Assembly (NCBI GenBank): GCA_028386065.3
Contig: JAKUCV010007782.1
Coordinates: 62,001 to 126,000 of the forward strand
DNA length: 64,000 nt
Direction: 5' to 3'
From: Turnera subulata
Lineage: Eukaryota > Streptophyta > Magnoliopsida > Malpighiales > Passifloraceae
Of the stretch, positions 8,191 through 20,318 are shown one piece after another (within the stretch, counting starts at the first letter, position 1; each line of letters opens with the position of its first letter). The notes beneath the pieces are model-generated. The model ran no database searches. It was given only the letters and a program-made list of their open reading frames with translations, and was not told the origin of the DNA. The position numbers were made by a program, and so were the translations under genes.

Positions 8191-10665
8191 TACCATCTGG
8201 CTGTTCCAACATTTAACCGTGACTTACTAGATGTCTAAGTGTTTCCATTTTATTAATATTACCTTTTTAGTCTTGATACCACAATACTGTTAACCAACCA
8301 TCAACTCATTATCCCGAGCAGGCTCGCAGCCTCTCCGCTCGTCTGGATAATGCAACCTTGTTCCAACTATTTTCCCATACTAGTACCCTCGGTACTCAAC
8401 TCACACAATTTCACAGTCAACAACAGTAATAAATTACTTATACCAATAATTCCAACATCACCAATAACATCAACAGCATCAATCATCAATTTAATTTACC
8501 ACAAATAAACCATTCACAGCCACAAAGTATCATACCAGCAACATCGCACACAGTAAACAAACATCAACTTGATATCACGGGCAGTATATAAATATTTACT
8601 TAACCTCACCTTAGCCGATTATCAGGTTTAGAAATCCTCAAAACTTCCCAAAGTCGGTTCCTCGTTGAACTGCTCTGTAGCAACTCCTATATAACACATA
8701 ATATGCACACATATAAAATGCACAGCAAATAACATGCGATGACAGAATGTAATGTTCCCTTTTACCCCGGTTCTTCTTTGGTTATGATGAGAATATCATT
8801 ATCTTTTATCATTATTAATCCATTTCTAAAGATAATATATCATATTTATATCCGGGTATTATTCTGGTATTTAATACTTTGATAATATCCTTTCCAAAAT
8901 ATTTCTATGAAAATAATTATTTACTATAGCGTATATTCTTATCCAAAAGGAGATAGTTACAATAGGATAATTTCCAAAAACAAATAATCATATGTATATA
9001 TTTTTCCAAAAAGATATTATTATTTATACTTGGTAATATATTTTCAGAATATAAAATGCCATATTTACTTTCAAAACATTTATAGAAATTAGTCGTACAT
9101 ATATTTTTCTCCAAAAGTTATTTCCCAAAATTATTTATGTTAACGTATATATATATTTTCCAAAACATTTTCATAGTATATAATAAAAAAGCATCATTTA
9201 CTCTATAGTAATGTTTTTTCAAAGGCTATAATTATATTTGGTCAAATTATTTGTCTAATTCCAGAAATATATAATTCACTATATATATTTTCCCATAATA
9301 TTTATATTCCAGATTATGTATCTATTTATTTTATTGTTATTATTATTTTTTTACCAAATGGGTCAGCCCACAAATCAAATCCATTGGTCAGCCCAGGAGC
9401 TTGGTCAGGTCCATCTGCAAGCCCATCTTGGCCCTGGCCCAGATCCTGACCTAACCCACCAGCCTGACCCGTGGTGCAGCCGGGTCGACCCTCCCAAATC
9501 GGGTCGTCTTCAACCTTGCTCACCTAGGCGTCAGGCGAGCTCGGCGGCGGCGGCATGGGACGAGGCAGGCGACACGGGATCGGAGGCACGACGGGGAAAG
9601 GCGAGGCGCTGGTCGTGATGGAGGAGGAGGTGAGCGGCAGCGGGGTGAACTCGCTTGTCGAGTCATCTCGTCTGGGAAGTCGGCGCGACTGGGTTCGGTG
9701 ACGGCGGTGACTTGCAGCGACGGCGAGCGAGGGCAGCACGGCGAGACGAGGAAACAACGGCGGCTTCGTGGAGGAAGGCCCGATCCAACGACATCTGCAG
9801 CGAGGCGACGTCGCCGGCTTACATCGGGTCGCGGGTCGTTGTCGGCTGCAGCAAGGCAGGCCCGGTCTCGCAGCAGCTTGGCTCGGCGGTGGCGATCTAC
9901 TTGCCTCGTCTTGACGGCGGCACTGCAGCGTGAGGAAGGTGACGGTCGAGCTCTCCGATGGTGGTGCTGTTGGCGACGGCGAGGAAGTGAAAGAAGGAGG
10001 AAAAGAGAGGGTGGTGGCTGGTGGTGTGTGGTGGCGGGTTGGGTGGTCGCCGTTGGGAGGAAGGACGAGGGCGGTGGTTGTTTGTTTTTCTTTGTTTTTT
10101 TTTTTCTTTTTTACTGGTTTGGTTTTAAGTGGTTTTGCAGGTACAGAAAAAGAACGAGAAATTGGCTTTGTAGGTGAAGTGAAGAACTGGCTTATTGGGT
10201 AGTGGTTTTGCAGAGGAGAGTGAGGGAAGGTGATGGGGGTGTAGTGTACTGGGTTTGTAGGCAGGAAGAAAAGAGACTGATTTTTTTTGTTTTGGGCAGG
10301 TTGCAAGCAAGAAATCACGAGTTAACAGGAGAAGGCAGGTCACAGCGACACAGGAGAAAAGAAAACGCTGCCTGCATTATTGCCACAATAATGCAGGCGT
10401 GTCCAAACCGGACCAGAAAATAACTACTATACCCACTTAATTATTTTCCGGTGTGATTTTTTTGAGGATTCCGGGACCCGAAAAATACCAACTTTGGTCC
10501 GTAAAATCCACAGAAAAATCCCGAGCGCGAGAAAAGCCTCAGTTTTGAAAGACGACGCTCGATTTACCTTGAATTAATTACCCAAGAATAAATATTTTGG
10601 TAAATTACTGTATAACGACTTTAACAGTCCCGGTAAAAATCCAAATTTTTACCCGGGCTGTTACA

Positions 10666-11065
10666 TCAATTCTCATAATTTTTTTATTAATCAAATCCTA
10701 TTAATTTGAACCATTAATCAAAGAAGTCCTATGTGTGATTTCCGTCTAATATTGTTGGGTTGGCATTTATCTTATGACGTAGCATTGTGCACATCATTTG
10801 ATAACGAGTTAAAATGTTCACAACATTAGGATTTAATTGATCAAATAAAAAAATTATAGGACTCGATTAAATTTTTTTTATAAATTATATGATTTCTAAG
10901 GATTTTTAATCTCAAGATAATAAAATTCTAAAATTTTAAATTTTAAACTCTAAACTGTTATTCTTTAAAAAAAATATAGTCATAAACATTAAATATAAAA
11001 CCTTAAATCTTGCACTCTTTAATACTAAAATTCCAAACTTGAAAATTTAAATCGAAAACCTTTCA
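10666..11065. mobile_element. Left fragment of an AT-rich foldback (long-TIR) element
   Basis: The stretch with GTTGGCATTTATCTTATGACGT and TTATAGGACTCGATTAAA matches, in order, the reverse complement of 63160-63400. It is bounded on the left by the end of copy A. On the right it is broken by copy B, whose TSD TTTCA is at 11061-11065. The interior is degenerate TAAACCTTAAAT-like sequence and continues at 18661-18812. Confidence 0.55.
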
Positions 11066-13674
11066 TGAAACGCCCCGACCCGTATTTACCGTACACAATA
11101 AACACGTGTCGGAACTGTGACGACCCAACCATACCAAGCCCAGCTTACAGTGTATATAACAGAAATCCGGGCTCAACAGCCCAAAGTAAAAATAATAATA
11201 ATAACTTAACTGCCCAATGGCCCAACAATAATAAAAAAATGCACAGCGGAAGACTTAATAACTCACATAAACACTGTATGCGACATAGATGCAAACTATG
11301 GATCCGAGCCCTGTCCAAGGGATAACGCCGCAGCCTGTCTGGAATGCACCAATCCTGTACCACAAATAATCCATCCTACGGGATGAAAGCCCGCAGGTGA
11401 GGGGTGAGTCCGAAGTGCTCACCGACAAAGGAAAGACAATCAATATGCACACTATAAATACTCAAGGTCAAAAACGGGTAAAAACCATCAAAATACACCA
11501 GACCGAAAACAAATCAAAAGACTCAAACAAAATTCCAATTTCCAATTTTATCTTTCTGGGCCCCGTCACGGATAAGCAAGAGGTCAGACCTGATTATCAA
11601 CACATTCCGGGTGCCAGACCAAATCCAGAGAACCCAGGGATCGACATCCCAAAAATACAAACCCAGGGATAGACATCCAAAAAATAATCACGGGATAGAC
11701 ATCCCAAGCATAGACATGCTTATCACAAGAACCCTGGTCACGGCCACCACGAAACAGTCTTAAACCATCGAGTCGTACCACTACTTATCACGTGACAATT
11801 ATATTATCGTCATCAAAATCAAACCGTAGGGATCGACATCCCTAACCAAGATACCGGGATAGACATCCCTATCCAAAATACCAAGGATCGACATCCTTGT
11901 CACAATTTATTATTAATCCATTTTATACTTTGAACCAAAAGACAAAGAAAATCAACACGGGGGTAAACATCCCAAAAATACCAAATCAAAATACTGGGAT
12001 AATCATCCCGACAACAATCACAACAAATGCAATCATCAACAGTGCAATAAACATCAAGCACAATAACCAAGTAATACAGGCACATATTGAAGGAAATCCA
12101 TCCTCACCTTGGTCGATTACTCAACTCCGAAAACAGTGACCGATCCGACGCCGGCTCCTCGGGAAACTGCCCGATATCCAAACCTATACCACAAGACAAT
12201 ATATACACATAAATGCACATAATCGGTATACTATGATGCCAATATTGCGAAATATCTCATCCCGGTTCATATTCTTTATTTTCATCTTTTACCAAAAATA
12301 TTATACCGTACGTTTATCCGAATATAATTTCGGTACCATACTTTAATTAAAACTCTCTTTCAAAATATTTCCATAAAATAATTATAATTTTCCAAAATTA
12401 TAATCTCCTTAATTTTTCCAGAAAATAATAACGTATTTATAATTTTCAGAAAATATTTATTTAGTATTTATCTTTTTCTCAATATATAATGATAATATCT
12501 TTTTTTTCTAAATAAACATAATACTAATTTTCAAAATAAAATATAACTATCTTTAATTTTCAAAATCAAGTATATATACATATATATATTTCTTCCCAAT
12601 AGCATAATTTAGAACTAACTATATTTTCAAAATATAAATATATATATTTTTTTCCAAATTAAAAACAAGCTTATATGAATATATATATATATACATATAT
12701 TATTATTTTTTTTCTGGTTGAAACAGGTCACGACCCGGACCAGAAGAACGGGTCGCCCGGCCTCACCTTCGGGTTGCAGCGTCGTGACGGCGAGAGGAGG
12801 AAGGCGAACGCGAGGAAGGAACAGGCGCAGCAGCGGCGTCACTGGGACGACGCTGGGACGGCGGAAAGAGAGGCGCGGCGGCGCTGGAGCAGCGACGGGC
12901 GCGGAGGAGGACGGATCCGCGGGTTCTCCGCCTGGTCAACGCATCTAGCAGGAGCGTCCGGCGACAGAAACGAGAGGGGGAGGCGGGGTTCAGTCGGCGA
13001 TGGCGTGGAGAGGGCCATGGTGGCGGCGGTGTAGCTCGGGTCGGCGCCGATCGCTACCACATGAACAGTGGCAGGGAGGAGGCTCCGGGGTGACGACTGT
13101 TCACTCCGGGTTTTCTTCTTTTTTTTTCCGATTTTCTATTTTTTTTCTTTCCCTCTTTTTTTCTATTTTTTGTATTTATTTTTCTCCCTCTTCTTTTTTT
13201 TTTCTTTTCCCTCTTCTTTTTTTCTGATTTTTTCTTTTTTTCTCTCTTTTTTTCTTTTCTTTTTTTCTCTTTTCTTTTTTTTCTCTATTTTTCTTTTTCT
13301 TCTCCTCTTCCTCTCCTCTTCCTTTCTTCTCGTGCTTCCTTCTTTTTATAAACGTAAAACTACTGTTACACTTGTGATTCCTTAATAATGCAGCTTGCAT
13401 TATTAAGCGAGTCCAGTCCGGACCAGAAAATAACTGATACCCCCTTAGTTATTTTCCGTTGTGATTTTTTTCTGAAAATCCCGGGACCCGAAAAATACCA
13501 ACTTAGGCCCGAAAAATCCACGGAAAAATCACGAGCGCGGGAAAACTCTCGGTTTCGAAAAACGACGCTCGATTTACCTTGAATTAATTACCAAAGATTA
13601 ATTCAACAGTAAATCACGGTAAAAAGACTTTTACAGTCCCGGTAAAAATTAAAAATTTTACCCGGGCTGTTACA
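11066..13674 (-). repeat. Left LTR of copy B
   Basis: TGAAACGCCCCGACC to CCCGGGCTGTTACA. On minus (sense) it contains a 12-bp-arm palindrome (13381-13407), a TATA-like TATAAAAAG just downstream of it (about 13343-13352), a homopurine tract (plus 13110-13335 is pyrimidine), a GC-rich block with a candidate donor at 12766, an AT-rich block and the hairpin array 11636-12012. Confidence 0.94.
13110..13335. repeat. Homopyrimidine/homopurine tract in LTR
   Basis: About 225 bp of almost pure C/T on plus, mostly T runs separated by C. Counterparts are at 18085-18340, 46830-47130, 50398-50690, 53830-54115, 58595-58880 and 61355-61600. Copy A and the solo at 4528 lack a long version. Translations through it give F/S/L-rich or K/E/R-rich artefacts. 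Confidence 0.85.
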
Positions 13675-13859
13675 GTCTACCACCTTAAAAAGAATTTCGT
13701 CCCCGAAATTCCGTCTTATCTGTGGGTCCTACCACGATAAGCTTCTATTATACTCCACCAGGTGTCCAGAGTCAACATGAGATACCGCTTATACCCTTAA
13801 GCGACATCTCATCTGCTTATAAATACCAAACCTCATGACTGGCATACTCACTCACAGTC

Positions 13860-14235
13860 ATGGACTCTCCACTGAGATCAAGAACTACCTCAGACTCCGA
13901 GAACAACAGCTACATCGGCGGCACTGCCTTCCCGACAAGCTCCGATGAAGAACCTCCGAAGAAGCGGTTCAAAACCAACATCATCGGCCTGAAGGAACAC
14001 ATGGTCGACTCCAGCAGACGGTGAAAGAAACGTGCTCCCAAGAAAGCTGAGGATAAGAAGGGCAAGGCGGTAGCTGAGAGCAGCACTCCGCAGCAGCCAC
14101 TGACGCAGCTGAACGTCTCACTGAAGAAGATCAGCTCGGCGGTGTTGCAGATCGAACTGGCGTGCGCGGAGCTCTTCCCTCATATGAAAATGTCCAAAAG
14201 CTTGTAAAAGACTTAGAGAAGCATGTAACTCAATA
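13860..14235 (+). pseudogene. Degenerate cargo ORF A (copy B)
   Basis: Starts with the same MDSPLRSRTTS sequence after TATAAATA (13818-13825). It is stopped by TGA at about 14021, where copy A has CGA. A one-base loss near 14190 also shifts the frame through the conserved C-terminus. Between these lesions the QLNVSLKKISSAV segment is still readable. Confidence 0.75.
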
Positions 14236-15078
14236 GAGTACTCCTTCTCCAGTTGTAAAACTATTATGAACAAATAAAATAAGTTTTCTTTTTAAATCAA
14301 AATTCTTATGTTAAACGAAAAATTTAAACATCTCAAAGCAAAATAAAACTTAACAATAAAAATATAAAATAAAACATAAAGAAATCAAAAATAAAACTCG
14401 TTTAACAATATCAAAACAAAAAGAAATTAAAACAAAATATGTTTTCATGATCGGTGCTCGTATCGGACGAAAACACCCTCGAACCAAGAAACGTAACACG
14501 TGCAACTAACGATGACGTCTGTTTCCCTCGTGGAAGAGACGTCCGTTATCTCGCACGGTGATGATCACGAGAGCGTCCTGTGTCCCTCGAAAGAAACGTA
14601 CTCACTTGTCCACAAATTCCGCATGAGCCAAAAACGTCTGCCAGATCTCCTATCTCTCCACGATGTCCGAACAGCTGTAAACTTGTCGCACATGCGCTCT
14701 ACTCGAGGTGTGGCCCCATCAGTCCAGCCTCAACAGTGACGGATGTATGTGATAAAAGATGCAGAAAAATATAGTAAAACCATAAAAAGAAAGGACAAAG
14801 TAGCTAGAGCGAAAGAAAATCATAAGATGGAAAAAGGCTGAAAAACTCTGGCATTGCAGCCCGAAAAACGTATAAAGTAACGTAGCAATAAATTAAGCAA
14901 CGGCAAAATTTTCAAAAGGCAAAATCTTGAAAATCAAAAACTGTAATCACGCTCCCCATAAGAGTATAAAAGACGGAGCGGTGAGGTGTAAATCATCAAA
15001 AGCATTTTAAAGCAAACAAACGCTGAGGCAAAGAAACCTCAAAACTCAGAAAACAAAACACCAGCACGTCCCAACACA

Positions 15079-15762
15079 ATGCCTACTCCATCTTCCGTCT
15101 TCTTCGTCGAGGGTGCCAACCTAGGCAGAAGGAACCGACTGGCCAACAGCATGGTCAACGAGCTCCCGAAAGAGCTACCGAACGAGCTCGGCAGGATGCC
15201 GCGTCTGGTCTTCGTCGACGAACTCTACTCGTCCAGATTCTTCATCACTCCCATGGAAGAGGCGTTCTTCCTGGAGGACCATGGCACTCTGAGGACCTCG
15301 TACTACGGCTTGGCAAACTCCATCATGTTTTTCATCTCCGAAAGACTTTAGGAGTTCAACCTGGAGTCCACTTACCATACCCTGGAGCAAGGTACCTACT
15401 ACCAGCTCTCGATGACGGCCTAGAGCATGCCTAGAGTCACTTGTCTGCCCGCAACTTGGCCAAAGGCCCGACTACTGGTGTGGAACTGCAAAGGAGTCGC
15501 AAGGCGTTCCCAGGGGTTCTCGCGTACCCTGAGAGACCTGAAGAACCAATACAAACCAAACATGGTTCTTCTCACGGAGACCTAGTGGCAACCTGAAGAC
15601 GATCACGGTCTCATCCCACTCTGGTTCCCTGCAGCAAACCGGTTCGAGCTTCCTGGCCAGAACAACGCAGGCGGCATGTGGTTCTCGTGGAGTGACAGCA
15701 TCCAAGTCAACATCAACAACGACCCCAACAGCTTCAGGGTCAACGTCGTTCCAAAGCGATAA
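15079..15762 (+). pseudogene. Degenerate cargo ORF B (copy B)
   Basis: The length (228 codons including stop) equals the intact E2 copy with no indel that shifts frame, but three in-frame TAG codons fall at residues 91, 115 and 169. Where the other copies have CAG at these positions, all three are CAG to TAG changes. The WNCKGVA and KPNMVLLTET segments of the EEP-like part remain clear. A TATA box lies at 14965-14972. Confidence 0.78.
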
Positions 15763-16032
15763 ATGTATTTTCTAATTTTATAAAATATCAATGTAATATT
15801 TATCTTTGTAATGAAATTATCAGTATTAATAATAATATTTGTATTTTCGCTTATTTATGGCATCATTACCTCTTATGTGTATGTTCTGCGACAGTTGGCG
15901 TCCCTTGACTGGATCCATAATGCACTAACTAAAATGATATAAAATAATAACAAATGGAGCGAACTATGCAAACAAGGACAACAACACTCAAAGACTGCCC
16001 AACAAGACCTAACGCCCGCTCCGCTACCAAAA

Positions 16033-18660
16033 TGAAACGCCCCGACCCGTATTTAACGTACACAGTAAACACGTGCCGGAACTATGACGACCCAACCATA
16101 CCAAGCCCAGCATACAGTGTATATAACAGAAATCCAGGCTCAATAGCCCAAAGTAAAAACAATAATAATAACTTAACTGGCCCAATGGCCCAACAATAAT
16201 AAAACAATGCACAGCGGAAGACTTAATAACTCACATAAACACTGTATGCGACATAGATGCAAACTATGGATCCGAGCCCTGTCCAAGGGATAACGCCGCA
16301 GCCTGTCTGGAATGCACCAATCCTGTACCACAAATAATCCATCCTACGGGATGAAAGCCCGCAGGTGAGGGGTGAGTCCGAAGTGCTTACCGACGAAGGA
16401 AAGACAATTAATATGCACACTATAAATACTCAAGGTCAAAAACGGGTAAAAACCATCAAAATACACCAGATCGAAAACAAATCAAAAGACAAACAAAATT
16501 CCAATTTCCAGTTTTATCTTTCCGGGCCCCCGTCACGGATAAGCTAGAGGTCAGACCTGGTTATCAACACATTCTGGGTGCCAGACCAAATCCAGAGAAC
16601 CCAGGGATCGACATCCCAAAAATACAAACCCAGGGATAGACATCCCAAAAATAATCACGGGATAGACATCCCAAGCATAGACATGCTTATCACAAGAACC
16701 CAGGTCATGGCCACCACGAAACAGTCTTAAACCATCGAGTCGTACCACTACTTATCACGTGAAAATTATATTATCGTCATCAAAATCAAACCGTAGAGAT
16801 CGACATCCCTAACCAAGATACCGGGATAGACATCCCTATCCAAAATACCAAGGATCGACATCCTTGTCACAATTTATTATTAATCCATATTATACTTTGA
16901 ACCAAAAGACACAGAAAATCAACACGGGGATAAACATCCCAAAAATACCAAATCAAAATACTGGGATAATCATCCCGACAACAATCACAACAAATGCAAT
17001 CATCAACAGTGCAATAAACATCAAGCACAATAACCGAGTAATACAGGCATATATTGAAGGAAATCCATCCTCACCTTGGCCGATTACTCAACTCCGGAAA
17101 CAATGACCGGTCCGACGCCGGCTCCTCGGGAAACTGCCCGATATCCAAACCTATACCACAAGACAATATATACACATAAATGCACATAATCGGTATACTA
17201 TGATGCCAATATTGTGAAATATCCCATCCCGGTTCATATTCTTTATTTTCATCTTTTAGCGAAAATATTATACCGTACGTTTATCCGAATATAATTTCGG
17301 TACCATACTTTAATTAAAACTCTCTTTCAAAATATTTCCATAAAATAATTATAATTTTCCAAAATTATAATCTCCTTAATTTTTCCAGAAAATAATAACG
17401 TATTTATAATTTTCAGAAAATATTTATTTAGTATTTATCTTTTTCTCAATATATAATGATAATATCTTTTTTTTCTAAATAAACATAATACTAATTTTCA
17501 AAATAAAATATAACTATCTTTAATTTTCAAAATCAAGTATATATACATATATATATTTCTTCCCAATAGCATAATTTAGAACTAACTATATTTTCAAAAT
17601 ATAAATATATATATTTTTTTCCAAATTAAAAACAAGCTTATATGAATATATATATATATATATATATACATATATTATTATTTTTTTTCTGGTTGAAACA
17701 GGTCACGACCCGGACCAGAAGAACGGGTCGCCCGGCCTCACCTTCGGGTTGCAGCGTCGTGACGGCGAGAGGAGGAAGGCGAATGCGAGGAAGGAACAGG
17801 CGCAGCAGCGACGTCACTGGGACGACGCTGGGACGGCGGAAAGAGAGGCGCGGCGGCGCTGGAGCAGCGACGGGCGCGGAGGAGGACGGATCCGCGGGTT
17901 CTCCGCCGGGTCAACGCCTCTAGCAGGAGCGTCCGGCGGCGGAAACGAGCGGGGGAGGCAGGGTTCAGTCGACGATGGCGTGGCGAGGGCCATGGTGGCG
18001 GCGGTGTAGCTCGGGTCGGCGCCGATCGCTACCACATGAACAGTGGCAGGGAGGAGGCTCCGGGGTGATGACTGTTCACTCCGAGTTTTCTTCTTTTTTT
18101 CCGATTTTCTATTTTTTTCTTTCCCTCTTTTTTTTCTATTTTCTGTATTTATTTTTCTCCTTCTTCTTTTTTTTTCTTTCCCCTCTTCTTTTTTTTCTGA
18201 TTTTTCTTCTTTTTTTTCTTTTTCTTCTTTTTTTTCTTTTTCTTCTCTTTTTTTTTCTTTTCTTTTTTTCTCTTTTCTTTTTTTTCTCTCTTTTTCTTTT
18301 TCTTCTCCTCTTCCTCTCCTCTTCCTTTCTTCTCCTATAAACGTAAAACTACTGTTACACTTGTGATTCCTTAATAATGCCTGCATTATTAAGCGAGTCC
18401 AGTCCGGACCAGAAAATAACTGATACCCCCTTAGTTATTTTCCTGTGTAATTTTTTTCCGAAAATCCCGGGACCCGAAAAATACCAACTTAGGCCCGAAA
18501 AATCCACGGAAAAATCACGAGCGCGGGAAAACTCTCGGTTTCGAAAAACGACGCTCGATTTACCTTGAATTAATTACCCAAGATTAATTCAACAGTAAAT
18601 CACGGTAAAAAGACTTTTACAGTCCCGGTAAAAATCAAAAATTTTACCCGGGCTGTTACA
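16033..18660 (-). repeat. Right LTR of copy B
   Basis: Near-identical partner of 11066-13674, with scattered single-base differences and small length changes in TA and pyrimidine runs. Confidence 0.94.
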
Positions 18661-18812
18661 TTTCAAGTTTTTATTTTGGATTTAGAATTAAGATTTAAAG
18701 TTTAACGTTTAGGATTTGGGATTAACGTTAGGGATTTGAGTAACTCGAGTTACAAATTAATACTTTAAACTTTATTATTTTAGGATTTAAAATTTTATTA
18801 TTTTAGGATTTA
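18661..18812. mobile_element. Continuation of the foldback element interior
   Basis: Begins with the TTTCA duplication of copy B and consists of degenerate TTTAGGATTT/TTTAAAGTTT-type sequence, like 62900-63120. The right terminus is missing; a LINE fragment follows. Confidence 0.45.
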
Positions 18813-20032
18813 AAATTTCACTCCATTGATTACTCGCCTGCATGGGTCAGTATTCTCAACAATTTTCACCGGGCTGATGTTTTTGAATCATGGCCTTCCT
18901 TCCTCATTAATGGAATTTCAGGAAATTGGCGAGATATGATTAATTCAGGTACGGACTATAATGATGTAAGGGGCTTGAACAGCTTTCTGCGATTGTGTTT
19001 AGGAGATGGACGTTCATGCAGGTTTTGGCATAACTGTTGGATTGAAGGAGAACCTTTGAAATTGACTTTCCCTCGGCTGTTTGATAACGCAATTCATCAA
19101 GATCTGGTTGTAAGGGAAGCCGCTAGATGGGATAATGATAGGTGGATTGCTGATATATGTTGGAGAAGGCCTCTGTTTTCGTGGGAACAAGAGGAATTGG
19201 AATCAATAAATAGAAGAATTGTTGGTATTCGGCTTAGGGAGGGTCTGCAAGATTACTGGTGCTGGTCCCGGGATAAAATTGGCTCTTATTCGTTGAAAGA
19301 TAGATACCTTGCTCTAACCTCTGCAGCTCCTCCGCATACCCTTTTATCGAATATTTGGCTGAGATTGGCACCCCCTAAGGTAGAATCCTTCCTCTGGATG
19401 GCCTTTCATCATGGTATATTGTCTCTAAGTCTGCACTGCTTCATCGTTATTGCTATTGAGGATTCAATGTGTGTGTTTTGTTTGGATGAGATTGAAAATA
19501 GAGATCATCTATTCCTTCATTGTCGATATTCATGGAGTCTCTTTGGCAAAAATCTATGCTTGGTGGGGGTGTCAAATGGTGTTCATTATTAAGCCTTGAA
19601 GAGTTGTTTATGCAGTGGTATGATCTTGCAGGATCAGCAGCGGCGAGATGATCATGGATGATTATTCTCTATGCTTTTTTGTGGAGTATCTGGCTCACCA
19701 GGAATAAGAAGATACTTCATCAAGTCGATGCTGATTGGGGTAGAGTTTTTGACATCGTATTACTATGATCACTATCTTGGATTAAAGTTAAACAACCTGC
19801 TTTTCCTGACAATCTTAATGATTTACTCATCAAATGTGATTGTATCAAAGTGTGGCAGAGTAAGTTTAGTGTGAGTAGTTTTGTTGGAAGCTAGCTATGT
19901 ATCAGGTGATTGAGTCCTGATACGATGCACTTTTCTACTCTGTTTAGCAGGTGTCATCACTTTGATGACCGCTAAAAACTTCTGTTGTACAGTTCCTTCT
20001 TATTACATATCGTTTTCATTAAAAAAAAAAAA
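18813..20032 (+). mobile_element. 5'-truncated LINE (L1-like) with poly(A) tail
   Basis: Coding sequence for the reverse-transcriptase C-terminal region (zf-RVT) runs to about 19592. About 430 bp of degenerate C-terminal and 3' untranslated sequence follow, ending in thirteen A at 20020-20032. I could not find a target duplication. The 5' edge is placed where the LINE reading frame begins. Confidence 0.75.
18817..19592 (+). pseudogene. LINE reverse-transcriptase C-terminal / zf-RVT fragment
   Basis: An open frame begins upstream of the first ATG (18936) at about 18817 and ends at 19592. Recognisable elements of plant L1 ORF2 are LGDGRSCRFWHNCWIEGEPL followed by FPRLF, W-rich spacing, then LAPPKVESFLWMAFHHGIL and the zinc-binding CVFCLDEIENRDHLFLHC (zf-RVT). 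The reverse transcriptase catalytic core and the endonuclease are absent. The frame is lost near GVSNGVHY, and weak homology continues downstream, so this is a dead fragment. Confidence 0.8.
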
Positions 20033-20318
20033 ATGAAGTTGGTAAATTATCCACCCATGGAAGAACAAAAATAAACAAAAAAAAAAAAAGAAAATAGAAC
20101 GGCGAAAACATTAGACATCAGATCTCATGAATACACTCTGCAACAATATCACAAAGAAAAGAACAACAAAGCACACGAAACAAGCTCGCTTATGACTAGC
20201 TAGCTACACAGCTCTTATAAATTAACAACAATTCATGAAAACATTAATCAAACTTGTGTTTTGAATAATGACAGAAAGAAAGCATCAACCATAGCTTAAT
20301 TTGGGTGTTGGAACTGTA
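20033..20318. other. Downstream flank of the cysteine-rich peptide gene
   Basis: A-rich sequence that would hold the 3' untranslated region of the minus-strand peptide gene. No other gene is seen. Confidence 0.4.

Larger units (their letters stand above)
1..10665 (-). mobile_element. Copy A: non-autonomous long-LTR retrotransposon, cut by the window start
   Basis: The copy comprises a left LTR (to 1684), an internal region (1685-4146) and a right LTR (4147-4527 continued at 7722-10665). The right LTR is interrupted by an oppositely oriented solo LTR. Sequence 1-1684 repeats 8989-10665 closely, which identifies it as the inner part of the left LTR. On the minus strand a polypurine tract (GAGGAGGGTAGAA, 1685-1697) abuts an LTR starting TGTAACAGCCCGGG, and a tRNA-Met-like site (TGGTAGCGGAGC) abuts the other LTR. 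The retroelement therefore runs on minus. The chromovirus-like context (GAAATTCTTTTT plus purines, then TGTAACA) suggests Ty3/Gypsy ancestry. There is no gag-pol. The 5' flank is outside the window, so no TSD can be checked. Confidence 0.85.
4147..10665 (-). repeat. Right LTR of copy A, split by a solo LTR
   Basis: Segments 4147-4527 and 7722-10665 together form an LTR of about 3.3 kb, starting TGAAATGCCCCG and ending GGCTGTTACA. Between 7790 and 8640 it has a block absent from the other copies, which marks a subfamily. The first 380 bp are dense in GGCCCA motifs. Confidence 0.85.
11066..18660 (-). mobile_element. Copy B: complete non-autonomous long-LTR retrotransposon
   Basis: Left LTR 11066-13674 (2609 bp), internal 13675-16032, right LTR 16033-18660 (2628 bp). 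It is flanked by a perfect TTTCA target duplication (11061-11065 and 18661-18665). The LTRs are near identical, so the insertion is fairly recent. The minus strand carries the primer-binding-like site (16018-16029) and the polypurine position (13675-13690). The 2.36-kb interior has no gag, protease, reverse transcriptase or integrase. It holds only degenerate copies of cargo ORFs A and B on plus. Confidence 0.95.

Noticed and set aside
9524..10318. 264-codon minus ORF in the right LTR of copy A, and similar GC-rich ORFs (5234-5539, 53320-53877, 58081-58641)
   Set aside because: They lie in the GC-rich leader block of LTRs, differ freely between copies including frameshifts, have no domain, and run into low-complexity tracts.
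13176..13400. Lys/Glu/Arg-rich minus ORFs (also 17814-18386, 46995-47198, 50400-50732, 53886-54101)
   Set aside because: Low-complexity readings of the homopurine strand, not proteins.
1..18660. Endogenous pararetrovirus origin
   Set aside because: Clean LTRs with 5-bp target duplications and no viral-type coding domains.
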